64,000 bases of DNA, taken from contig NZ_AP018042.1 in assembly GCF_002356295.1 (NCBI RefSeq), positions 4,868,361-4,932,360 of the forward strand, written 5' to 3'. The DNA comes from Labilibaculum antarcticum (lineage in GTDB: Bacteria > Bacteroidota > Bacteroidia > Bacteroidales > Marinifilaceae). Every line of letters starts with the position of its first letter. Within the stretch, counting starts at the first letter, position 1. The notes beneath the pieces are model-generated. The model was given only the letters and a program-made list of their open reading frames with translations, was not told the DNA's origin and searched no databases. Below are positions 26,329-34,572 of this stretch, piece by piece. Both the position numbers and the translations under genes were made by a program.

Positions 26329-27876
26329 ATGCCAAAACTAACAATAGACAATATAGCCATCAATGTTCCCGAAGGAACGACCGTTCTAAAGGCAGCACAA
26401 TCTGTTGGAATTGAGATTCCCAGCATGTGCTATTTGGAGGGATGCAGCAATCATCCTACCTGTATGGTTTGCATGGTGAAAAATAATGCGAATCAGAAGA
26501 TGTTGCCTTCATGTGCTACGAAAGTTACTGAAGGAATGGATTTGGTTAGTGATGATGCTGAAGTTTTTGAAGCGAGAAAAGAAGCCATTGAATTGTTGTT
26601 GAGCGATCATGTTGGCGATTGCGAGGCACCTTGCCGCGTGGCTTGTCCGGCATATATGGACATACCGAAAATGAACAGATTCATTGCTGCGGGTAAATTC
26701 GATGAGGCTTTGAAAATTGTAAAAGAGGAAATTGCCCTTCCGGGGATTTTAGGACACATTTGTTCCGCTCCATGCGAGAAAGTTTGCCGACGTAAGGATG
26801 TCGATCAGGCAGTTTCCATTTGCCTGTTGAAGCGAATTTCTGCAAATGAAGAGGAGTCTTTCTATTTTCCGGATAAGAAAAAAGCAAGTGGCAAAAAAGC
26901 AGCAGTTATTGGTTCCGGTCCGGCCGGATTAGCCGCAGCCTATCATTTGGTGAAAGAGGGACATGCTTGCGAGGTCTTCGAGAAAGAAAATCGCTTGGGA
27001 GGAAGTTTGCTTGAAGCCATCGAAAAAGGGGACTTACCTGAAAGTATCCTGATAAAAGAAATAGAAATACTGAAACAATTTGGTGTCGTTTTTACTATTG
27101 GTCAAAAAATTGAAAAAGAGAACTGGGAACAGATTAAATCCAGTTTTGATGCTGTAATCCTGGCAACAGGAAGTGGTCTTGAAAATGTGGAAGAATTGGG
27201 TTTAAAATCAGCGAAGACTGGCTTGTGGGCAGACAGCGACACATTCGCTACCGATCAGACAGGGATTTTTGCAACAGGCAGTGCAATCCGTACTCAAAAA
27301 ATGGCTGTAAAAGCCGTGGCAATGGGAAAAGAAACAGCATGGTCAGTTGATGAGTTTTTGCGAAAAGGAGAAGGAAAAGCAACAAAGCGGGCATTCAATT
27401 CCCGATTTGGAACCCTGCGAAAAGAAGAGTTGAGTGAGTATTTGAAAGAGTCAGTATTGGGTGATCGTGTGGAGGCAAAATCCGAAAAGGGATTTACGAA
27501 AGAGGAAGCCATGGAAGAAGCTGCCAGATGTTTGCATTGCGATTGTCGCAAACTGGATAATTGTAAGCTTCGTGTTTGTGCAGACATACACAATGCCGAT
27601 CGCAGAAGATTTTCATTTGGCGAACGAAACAGTGTGGTGAAGTATTACGATCACGAAAGTATTATTTACGAGCCGGAAAAGTGCATTAAATGCGGACTTT
27701 GCATAGAAATTGCGGGCAAGTACAAGGAAGAAACAGGCTTAACCAATATCGGACGGGGATTTACCGTTAAAGTATCGGTGCCTTTTAATCAAAGCATTAA
27801 CAAAGCCTTGACTGTTGCAGCTAAAGAGTGCGCAATAGCATGTCCTACGGGAGCTTTGTCGCTTCGCTCCAATTAG
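26329..27876 (+). CDS. [2Fe-2S]/FAD/[4Fe-4S] electron-transfer protein, GltD-like but lacking the NAD(P)H domain
   Basis: The 515-residue protein starts with a NuoG-like [2Fe-2S] domain (C34, C45, C48, C62). A GltD-type helical region with two cluster motifs (CEAPCRVACP, CSAPCEKVC) follows. Next is an FAD Rossmann motif, VIGSGPAGLAAAYHL at 193-207. The chain then passes from AVILATGS (about 275-282) almost directly to GIFATGSA (about 312). The second Rossmann domain that binds NAD(P)H in GltD/NfnB is missing. The C-terminal part has further Cys pairs (CLHCDC, CIKCGLC, CAIACP). I infer that it takes electrons from the NuoEF fusion rather than from NADPH. Confidence 0.85.
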   Translation: MPKLTIDNIAINVPEGTTVLKAAQSVGIEIPSMCYLEGCSNHPTCMVCMVKNNANQKMLPSCATKVTEGMDLVSDDAEVFEARKEAIELLLSDHVGDCEAPCRVACPAYMDIPKMNRFIAAGKFDEALKIVKEEIALPGILGHICSAPCEKVCRRKDVDQAVSICLLKRISANEEESFYFPDKKKASGKKAAVIGSGPAGLAAAYHLVKEGHACEVFEKENRLGGSLLEAIEKGDLPESILIKEIEILKQFGVVFTIGQKIEKENWEQIKSSFDAVILATGSGLENVEELGLKSAKTGLWADSDTFATDQTGIFATGSAIRTQKMAVKAVAMGKETAWSVDEFLRKGEGKATKRAFNSRFGTLRKEELSEYLKESVLGDRVEAKSEKGFTKEEAMEEAARCLHCDCRKLDNCKLRVCADIHNADRRRFSFGERNSVVKYYDHESIIYEPEKCIKCGLCIEIAGKYKEETGLTNIGRGFTVKVSVPFNQSINKALTVAAKECAIACPTGALSLRSN

Positions 27877-27892
27877 GAATTAATAATTACGA

Positions 27893-28110
27893 ATTAGTAA
27901 TTAAAAAGTAGAAGTGGGAGCGACATTGAGTCCGGAGATCGGGACCCATTTAGTGAAGATGGCGTTAAGAACAAAAAGCTGTTTGAGCAAAGCGAGTTCT
28001 TTTTGTTTAGCTATTGAACTAGTAATGGGTGATTGAGGACGTTTGTCAAAGATTTTTTCTCTAGTTTTTTATCTTTAAAAAAGTAGAAGCCCGTCCGGCT
28101 AAAGGACAAA
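27893..28110 (+). repeat. 218-bp dispersed repeat, copy 1
   Basis: This matches 28559-28776 base for base by eye, at a constant offset of 666 bp. It contains gagtccggagatcgggaccc at one end and agaagcccgtccggctaaag at the other. Diverged relatives in reverse orientation lie at 58455-58628 and 59388-59561. Confidence 0.85.
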
Positions 28111-28558
28111 AGAAACGAAGTGAGAAAGTGCTTTAAAGTATTTAAGGGAGAAATGAGGTGAAATAGTACAACTGAAAAACAACTAAGTAAAAAGGGAAGC
28201 GACGAGGAAAGACCTGACAGCGTTTGTTGATGAATGAGTAAATGAATATAGTCAATGAGTGTCTCTTATCTCAAATCTAAAAAAGAATACCTGAAAGGTT
28301 TGGAAGTCCCCCTTTCAAGGGGGAATCAGGGGGATGTTATTGTTAGCTAATTAAAACACTCCCCTTTATCCCCTCTCAAGAGGGGAATTAACACGACCTG
28401 ACAGCGTTCTTGAACTTGTCAGAGTCTAATAAATAGGAGCAGAAATATAAAAAAATTGTGAAGACCTAAATCGATGCAGAGCTCCCCTTTGTCCCGATAA
28501 TTCGGGAAGAAGGGGCTGGGGGATGAGGTTAAAAGTAATTATGAATTACGAATTATCA

Positions 28559-28776
28559 ATTAGTAATTAAAAAGTAGAAGTGGGAGCGACATTGAGTCCG
28601 GAGATCGGGACCCATTTAGTGAAGATGGCGTTAAGAACAAAAAGCTGTTTGAGCAAAGCGAGTTCTTTTTGTTTAGCTATTGAACTAGTAATGGGTGATT
28701 GAGGACGTTTGTCAAAGATTTTTTCTCTAGTTTTTTATCTTTAAAAAAGTAGAAGCCCGTCCGGCTAAAGGACAAA
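28559..28776 (+). repeat. 218-bp dispersed repeat, copy 2
   Basis: This is the second copy of the element at 27893-28110, apparently identical. Such identity implies recent duplication or ongoing gene conversion. Confidence 0.85.
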
Positions 28777-29030
28777 GAAAAAAGTAAATACTGAGGCTTG
28801 TTAAAATGGGCATTAGCATCGAAATAAATGTTGAAATAATACCTCACCCTTAATCCCTCTCCTCGAGGAGAGGGAAATTAAGGCTCCCCTTTGTCCCGAT
28901 AATTCGGGAAGAAGGGGCTGGGGGATGAGGTTAAAAGAAATTATTAATTACGAATTATTAATTAGTAATTAAAAAGAAAGACCTGACAGCGTTCTTGAAC
29001 CTGTCAGCGTCAAATGAGAAAAAATAGAAA

Positions 29031-30143
29031 ATGAAAAAACAATTTATACTATACATACTATCCATTGTTTTGGCAATTCCAGCAATTGCCCAAAACAAGC
29101 ACAATTGGCTGTCTTTCCGGGGCAATTCAAGCCTTACGGGGATAACGGAAGCTCGTGTGCCCGAAGCGCCCCAGTTATTGTGGAGTTTTAAAACAGGAGA
29201 TGCCATTAAATCATCGCCAATTATTAGCAATGGGAACATATTTGTTGGTTCTAATGATTGTAAACTGTACGCCATTTCAAAAACCGGTGAACTGAAATGG
29301 AAGTTTGATGCCAAAACATCCGTGGAAGCTTCGCCTTTGTATTTAGATGGAAGCGTATTTTTTGGCTCTTTGGAAGGAATCTTCTATTGTTTGGATGCCA
29401 CTACCGGAGAGGTGGAATGGAAGTACATCACTGATGGTCAGATTTCAGGATCAGCCAGTTGGTTTTACGACAAATCAAGCAAACAGAAGAAGATTTTAAT
29501 CGGAAGCTACGACTTTAATCTGCATTGTGTTGATGCAAAATCAGGCAAACTGGAATGGAAGTATGAATCTGATAATTTTATTAACGGAGCGGCTTCCTGC
29601 AATGGTGAAATTGCCGTGTTCGGTGGGTGTGATGGTTTTCTCCATCAAGTGGATGTGAAAACCGGAACGGCGAAAAACAAATTGGATATTGCCACCTATA
29701 TCGCATCATCCGTCGCTTTAGATGGAAATCAGGCTTATTTTGGAAATCACGATGGCGAATTTTTCTGTGTGGACTACGCTAAAAATCAGGTTAAATGGAA
29801 GAAAGAGGGAGCTATTTCCTATTTGGCTTCTCCATCGGTCTCGGCCGATCAGGTAATCATTGGCGCTGAAAACAGACAGGTTTACTGTTTCGATAAAGAA
29901 AACGGGATCATTCAATGGCAATTCAAAACCAAAAATAAAATAGAAGCATCTCCTGTAATTGCTGGTAATTCGGTAGTTATTGGATCAGGAGATGGAAGAA
30001 TATATGTTTTGGATCGAAAAACCGGTCAACAAGTTTGGTCTTACGAGATCGGAAGAGCCATTGTAGGAACGCCTGCTGTGGTGGAAGGGATGATTGTTGT
30101 TGCTTGTATGGATGGAAGCGTTTATGCCTTTGGAGAGAAATAA
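29031..30143 (+). CDS. secreted PQQ-like beta-propeller protein (BamB-like size)
   Basis: The 370-residue protein has a signal peptide (FILYILSIVLAIPAIAQ), then NWLSFRGNSSLTGITEARV. Unusually regular blades of about 40 residues follow: SKTGELKWKFD, ATGEVEWKY, KSGKLEWKY, KNQVKWKKE, ENGIIQWQF, KTGQQVWSY. It is the most canonical BamB/PQQ-like propeller in the locus and lacks the C-terminal VRHG block of the 14364/15605/34573 paralogues. BamB itself helps insert outer-membrane proteins, but this copy lies in a redox locus next to an ABC system, so BamB function is not implied. Confidence 0.83.
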   Translation: MKKQFILYILSIVLAIPAIAQNKHNWLSFRGNSSLTGITEARVPEAPQLLWSFKTGDAIKSSPIISNGNIFVGSNDCKLYAISKTGELKWKFDAKTSVEASPLYLDGSVFFGSLEGIFYCLDATTGEVEWKYITDGQISGSASWFYDKSSKQKKILIGSYDFNLHCVDAKSGKLEWKYESDNFINGAASCNGEIAVFGGCDGFLHQVDVKTGTAKNKLDIATYIASSVALDGNQAYFGNHDGEFFCVDYAKNQVKWKKEGAISYLASPSVSADQVIIGAENRQVYCFDKENGIIQWQFKTKNKIEASPVIAGNSVVIGSGDGRIYVLDRKTGQQVWSYEIGRAIVGTPAVVEGMIVVACMDGSVYAFGEK

Positions 30144-30162
30144 AAAAGCGCTGAAAGCCCCG

Positions 30163-30390
30163 CGATGATTGGTCACCTACCCCGATGATCGGCTAAAACA
30201 GGCGATGATCGACCATTTAGCCCGATGATCGGCTTGAACTAGGCGATGATTGACCATTTTACTGCGATGATCGACTAAATTAGGCGATGATTGAGCTTTT
30301 TACCTCGATGGAAGGTGATTTTATCCCGATGGGCAGTAAAATACATCGAAGGACAAGTTGATTTCAACGAAGCAGGAAGTGTATAGAACG
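30163..30390. repeat. phased 20/21-bp tandem repeat array (CGATGATCG core)
   Basis: Eleven units begin at 30163, 30183, 30203, 30223, 30244, 30265, 30285, 30306, 30327, 30347 and 30368. The steps of 20 or 21 average 20.5 bp, about two DNA helical turns. The core CGATGATCG or CGATGATTG is followed by variable AT-rich sequence; the last four units decay. Unit length is not a multiple of 3 throughout and stops occur in every frame tried, so it is not coding. It may be a curved or protein-binding phased array. Confidence 0.8.
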
Positions 30391-30428
30391 AAAAAATGCT
30401 GAATAGTAGAGCAAAGAATGATATTTTG

Positions 30429-30461
30429 AGACCTGACAGGTTTTTAAAACCTGTCAGGTCT
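30429..30461. repeat. 33-bp palindrome AGACCTGACAGG...CCTGTCAGGTCT
   Basis: This matches the element at 26281-26313. It lies 23 bp before the start of the ABC ATPase gene. Confidence 0.85.
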
Positions 30462-30483
30462 GGAACTAAATTAGGAAAATGAT

Positions 30484-31182
30484 ATGATTGTAGAACTAAA
30501 GAACATCACCAAATATTACCAAAACGCTGGTAGTGCTGAGAAGAGAATCATATTGGATGATCTTTCCCTGGCTATTGAAAAGGGAGAATCCATCGCCATT
30601 GTTGGTCCATCCGGATCGGGCAAAAGTACCTTGTTGAATGTGATTAGTTCTTTGGATACCGCCAATTCGGGCAGTGTAATTTTCGACGGTGAAGATTTAT
30701 CGCAGAAGAATGAGAGGGAATTGGCCAATTTTCGCAATCAAAATTTGGGTTTTGTTTTTCAGTCTCATCATTTGTTGCCTCAGTTGAACCTAATTGAGAA
30801 TGTTTTGCTGCCATTTATCCCTGTAAAGGATAAAAAACAGAAGCAGGATGCTGAAAAAAGGGCGTTAGAGCTTTTGGATTTTGTTGGCTTATCAGAATTG
30901 ATCTATCAGCGACCAGGACAAATGTCGGGCGGAGAGTGCCAGCGGGCAGCAGTTGTTCGTGCCTTAATTCATCAGCCAAATCTGATTCTTGCCGATGAGC
31001 CAACGGGTTCGCTGGATAAAAAATCAGCAGAACAATTGGGCGATTTATTGGTGAGCATCAACGAAAAGCAAGGGGTTTCTGTAGTTATAGTCACTCACTC
31101 AATGGATTTGGCCAAAAAGATGAAGAAGATTTATCAATTGGAAGAAGGAAGTTTAAAACAATTAACAATTGGTAATGAATAA
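30484..31182 (+). CDS. ABC transporter ATP-binding protein (LolD/MacB type)
   Basis: The 232-residue ATPase has Walker A GPSGSGKST near residue 41, signature MSGGECQRAAVVRAL and Walker B LILADEPTGSLDKKSAEQ, the classic LolD/MacB/FtsE family ending. These ATPases power FtsX-fold permeases that extract lipoproteins or expel molecules from the periplasmic leaflet instead of pumping through a channel. The very large FtsX-type permease 67 bp downstream is the obvious partner. The terpenoid genes and lipoproteins in the locus suggest a lipid or lipoprotein substrate. Confidence 0.9.
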   Translation: MIVELKNITKYYQNAGSAEKRIILDDLSLAIEKGESIAIVGPSGSGKSTLLNVISSLDTANSGSVIFDGEDLSQKNERELANFRNQNLGFVFQSHHLLPQLNLIENVLLPFIPVKDKKQKQDAEKRALELLDFVGLSELIYQRPGQMSGGECQRAAVVRALIHQPNLILADEPTGSLDKKSAEQLGDLLVSINEKQGVSVVIVTHSMDLAKKMKKIYQLEEGSLKQLTIGNE

Positions 31183-31249
31183 TTAATAATACAAGATGAA
31201 GTTCATTAAAGACAACAATTATTCATTCTTAATTACTAATTGATATTAC

Positions 31250-34200
31250 ATGAATATCTTCAAATACATCATCAAAAGTCTCTGGTACTTCAGAAAGCAG
31301 CATTTTGCAGTCTTTTTGGGAACAATTCTGAGTACTGCAGTTCTTACAGGAGCATTAATTATTGGTGATTCGGTAAAATACAGTTTGCACGACTTGGTAA
31401 ACCTTCGTTTGGCTAAGGTCGAATATGCCATGCCAACTGGCGATCGGTATGTTAGAGCCGAGCTGGCAAAAGAGATTCAGGCAGATTTAAATGTGAATGC
31501 AGCTGCTCTTTTGCAGGTAAAAGGAATTGCCATTCAGCCTGAAAATAAGACTCGTACGAATAATATTCAGGCCTATGGGGTTGATCAGGAATTTTGGAAA
31601 TTCTCATCTGCTCAGGAAATTGACCTGAAAGATGGGGAAGCAGCTGTTAGTTCGAATCTGGCAGATAAAATGAGCCTGAAAATTGGTGACGAATTTCTGT
31701 TACGGGTTGAAAAGGGGACTTTGATTCCCGCCAATGCTCCTTTTGTTTCTGATGAGGATCAGACTATTGCCTTGCGGGTAAAGGTAAAAGCCATTGCCGG
31801 CGATCAGGAACTGGGTCGGTTTAGTCTAAAAAACAATCAGGTTGCACCCTACAATGTTTTTCTTTCCAGAGATTATCTGGCCCAGGAAATGGAACTGGAA
31901 GGACGGGCGAATCTTTTGCTGGCAAGTCCTGCGGGCGAATCTGCGCTCTCTTTACCTGAGGTAGAAGCCAGTTTAGAGAAGAACTGGAATGTGAAGGATG
32001 CCGGTCTTGAAATCCGCTCTATTACAGGAAAAGATCAGTTGGAATTGATTTCGGATCGGGTGTTTATTGATACGCCAATTTCTGATGAGCTGGAGAAAAT
32101 CGCAATTAAGCAGCAATCTCTTCTTACCTATTTTGTGAACCGAATCAGCTGTAAGGATAAAGAAACACCCTATTCGTTTGTGTCTGCCATCAAGGGTGAT
32201 TCACGCTTGTCGAATCTGTCTGATGGGGAAATGATTATCAATCAATGGTTGGCTGATGACCTGGATGCCAAAGTAGGAGATTCAATATCTCTGGATTACT
32301 TTGTAATTGGCGCTTTGCGGGCTCTTGAAGAGCAGAAGCAGACATTTGTAGTTAAGGAAGTATTGCCTTTAAGCAGTGATTTATTGGATCAATCCATGAT
32401 GCCATCCTTTCCGGGATTATCAGATGCAGGTAGCTGCAACGAGTGGGAAGCAGGAGTTCCTGTTGATTTTTCAAAAATCCGTCCGAAAGACGAAGACTAC
32501 TGGAAACAGTACAAGGGAACTCCAAAAGCTTTCATTTCTCAGGAAAAAGCGATTGAATTGTGGAGCAATAAATATGGAAAATATACTGCGTTCCGATTTG
32601 ATGAAAAGGAATTGAATCAGAAAGATCTAGAGAAACTCATGCTTTCGGTGATGGATCCTAACTTGCTTAATTTAAACTTTGTATCGGTTCGTAGTGCAGG
32701 CGTTTCGACAGCAAATAACATGGTCGATTTTGGTGAGTTGTTCTTAAGTCTCAGCTTCTTCATCATATTTGCAGGAGTGCTTTTAACCATCTTGATTTAT
32801 TCTTTAAATCTCGATAGCAGAAGTCAGGAAAACGGAATTCTCCTGGGTTTAGGCTTCCATAAATCACAAATATTACGAATAAGAATCTATGAGTCATTAG
32901 TAACTGTGGTAGTTGGAGGATTGGTTGGTGTCTTAGGCGGCATTTTATACAACCATCTGCTTTTAAAAGCGCTTAATTCGGTGTGGACCGATGTGGTTCG
33001 TACCAATATGTTGAATGTTCATCTGCGCGGAACCACTTTGTTTACTGGATTTGCGATAGGTCTTGTGGTTGCAATGCTGTGCATCTGGCTGGTGACTCGC
33101 AAAAAGTTAAAGAAAACGGCTAGCGAGCTAATTCAGAATACCAATGATGAGAACAGCTCTTTAAAAACCAATCGGATATCTGTAGTAATAGGGATTTTAT
33201 CAATGATAGGTACTGCCGCTATGATTGCTTATGCCTTTGCATCCTCCTTGGATCAAAATGCGGAGCTATTATTGTCTGCAGGAGGCTTGTTCATGATTGG
33301 AGCCTGTGCTTTTGTTCACATGTATCTGCAAAAATTGAGTTCTACCAGAAGTAGTAAAACACCTTCCTTGTTGCAACTGGCCATGAAGAACAGTGCACGC
33401 AACCGCAAGAGAAGTTTGGCAAGTGTAGCATTATTGGCACTGGGCACATTCTCTGTTCTAATTACAGGAGCCAATCGCAAAACATTCTTCGATACTGAAA
33501 ATGCGAATCAATCGGGTACAGGTGGCTATGAATATTGGATGGAAAGCACGATGCCTGTTTTATTTGATTTAAATACTGCAGAAGGACTTGAGAAAGTCGG
33601 ATTTTGGGAAGGTGATCTCGATTCCACCACAAAATTTGTACAGTTCAGAGCCTTAGAAGGTGATGATGCCAGTTGCCTCAATCTAAATCAGGTGCAGAAA
33701 CCCAGAATATTGGGATTCGATCCTTTGTTGCTCGATAAAAAGGATGCTTTTTCATTTGCGGCACTTGTCGCTAATGTAGATTCGGAGCATCCATGGCAAA
33801 TTTTAAATCAGGATTTAGGAGAGGATGTGATTCCTGCTTTCGCAGATCAGACAGTTATTGTTTGGGGCTTGAAAAAAGCGGTAGGTGATACTTTGATCTA
33901 TCAAAATGAATTTGGAAAAGACATCAAATTAGTACTTATGGGAGGATTGAACAACTCCATCTTCCAGGGCAATATCTTAATCGCTGATAAACAGTTTCAA
34001 AAGCACTTTCCATCCATTAGCGGATCAAAAATATTATTAGTTGATTCACAGAAAGATAGTGATGATCAGTTAATGCAAAAGTTTGAGAATAACCTTCAGG
34101 ATTTGGGCGTTTCAGGAATGAAAACATCCGATCGTCTGGCCGCTTTTTATTCGGTTGAAAACACCTACTTAAGCATGTTCATGTTTCTGGGAGGCTTGGG

Positions 34201-34543
34201 TGTAATCATCGGTACCATAGGCTTGGGAATCGTATTGATGCGAAACATCATGGAACGCAAAAAGGAACTGGCTTTGCTTTCTGCAATCGGTTATCAGCAA
34301 AATAGTCTTTTCAAACTGCTCTTTTACGAAAACCTATTTCTGTTGATCGTAGGATTGCTTTGTGGATTAGGTGCTGCACTAATAGGTGTGCTTCCATCAC
34401 TGTTTTCACCCTCATTTCATATGCCGGTAGGATATGTATTGTCATTGCTGTTCGGTATATTAATCAGTGGATTGATCTGGATTTGGATTCCTGCACGACA
34501 AATCAAAAAATACAATATCGTTGAATCATTAAAGAATGAATAA
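31250..34543 (+). CDS. large FtsX-like ABC permease
   Basis: The 1097-residue permease has an N-terminal helix (AVFLGTILSTAVLTGALIIG) and a large extracytoplasmic region (about 40-490). The first FtsX core (SLSFFIIFAGVLLTILIYSL, VVVGGLVGVLGGILYNHLLL) follows, then middle helices and a second extracytoplasmic domain. A C-terminal FtsX core (FMFLGGLGVIIGTIGLGIVL, ISGLIWIWIPARQIKKYN) closes the chain. Two fused FtsX units in one chain mean a single polypeptide could supply both halves of the pore. It is paired with the upstream LolD-like ATPase. MacB-like mechanotransmission toward the periplasm is expected from the fold; the cargo is unknown. Confidence 0.85.
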   Translation: MNIFKYIIKSLWYFRKQHFAVFLGTILSTAVLTGALIIGDSVKYSLHDLVNLRLAKVEYAMPTGDRYVRAELAKEIQADLNVNAAALLQVKGIAIQPENKTRTNNIQAYGVDQEFWKFSSAQEIDLKDGEAAVSSNLADKMSLKIGDEFLLRVEKGTLIPANAPFVSDEDQTIALRVKVKAIAGDQELGRFSLKNNQVAPYNVFLSRDYLAQEMELEGRANLLLASPAGESALSLPEVEASLEKNWNVKDAGLEIRSITGKDQLELISDRVFIDTPISDELEKIAIKQQSLLTYFVNRISCKDKETPYSFVSAIKGDSRLSNLSDGEMIINQWLADDLDAKVGDSISLDYFVIGALRALEEQKQTFVVKEVLPLSSDLLDQSMMPSFPGLSDAGSCNEWEAGVPVDFSKIRPKDEDYWKQYKGTPKAFISQEKAIELWSNKYGKYTAFRFDEKELNQKDLEKLMLSVMDPNLLNLNFVSVRSAGVSTANNMVDFGELFLSLSFFIIFAGVLLTILIYSLNLDSRSQENGILLGLGFHKSQILRIRIYESLVTVVVGGLVGVLGGILYNHLLLKALNSVWTDVVRTNMLNVHLRGTTLFTGFAIGLVVAMLCIWLVTRKKLKKTASELIQNTNDENSSLKTNRISVVIGILSMIGTAAMIAYAFASSLDQNAELLLSAGGLFMIGACAFVHMYLQKLSSTRSSKTPSLLQLAMKNSARNRKRSLASVALLALGTFSVLITGANRKTFFDTENANQSGTGGYEYWMESTMPVLFDLNTAEGLEKVGFWEGDLDSTTKFVQFRALEGDDASCLNLNQVQKPRILGFDPLLLDKKDAFSFAALVANVDSEHPWQILNQDLGEDVIPAFADQTVIVWGLKKAVGDTLIYQNEFGKDIKLVLMGGLNNSIFQGNILIADKQFQKHFPSISGSKILLVDSQKDSDDQLMQKFENNLQDLGVSGMKTSDRLAAFYSVENTYLSMFMFLGGLGVIIGTIGLGIVLMRNIMERKKELALLSAIGYQQNSLFKLLFYENLFLLIVGLLCGLGAALIGVLPSLFSPSFHMPVGYVLSLLFGILISGLIWIWIPARQIKKYNIVESLKNE

Positions 34544-34572
34544 AACTAAACTATCATACTTAAACTAACCCA

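Larger units (their letters stand above)
27877..29030. repeat. 1.15-kb repeat-filled intergenic region
   Basis: No gene is visible. The region holds the two 218-bp direct repeats annotated separately and a 55-bp repeat with internal hairpin (28481-28535 and 28883-28937). It also has CCCTCTCC...GGAGAGGG hairpins and three degenerate GACCTGACAGCG elements (near 28208, 28394, 28980). This looks like a hotspot where dispersed repeats have piled up within the locus. It may end one transcript and force a new promoter for the next propeller gene. Confidence 0.7.

Noticed and set aside
23933-27876. Part of respiratory complex I or an [FeFe]-hydrogenase
   Set aside because: NuoE/F-like and GltD-like parts are present, but no H-cluster protein, no Nuo membrane subunits and no formate dehydrogenase are in the window.
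30163-30390. Possible CRISPR array
   Set aside because: Repeat cores are short (about 9 bp) with 11-12-bp variable linkers. CRISPR repeats and spacers are each over 20 bp, and no cas genes are nearby.
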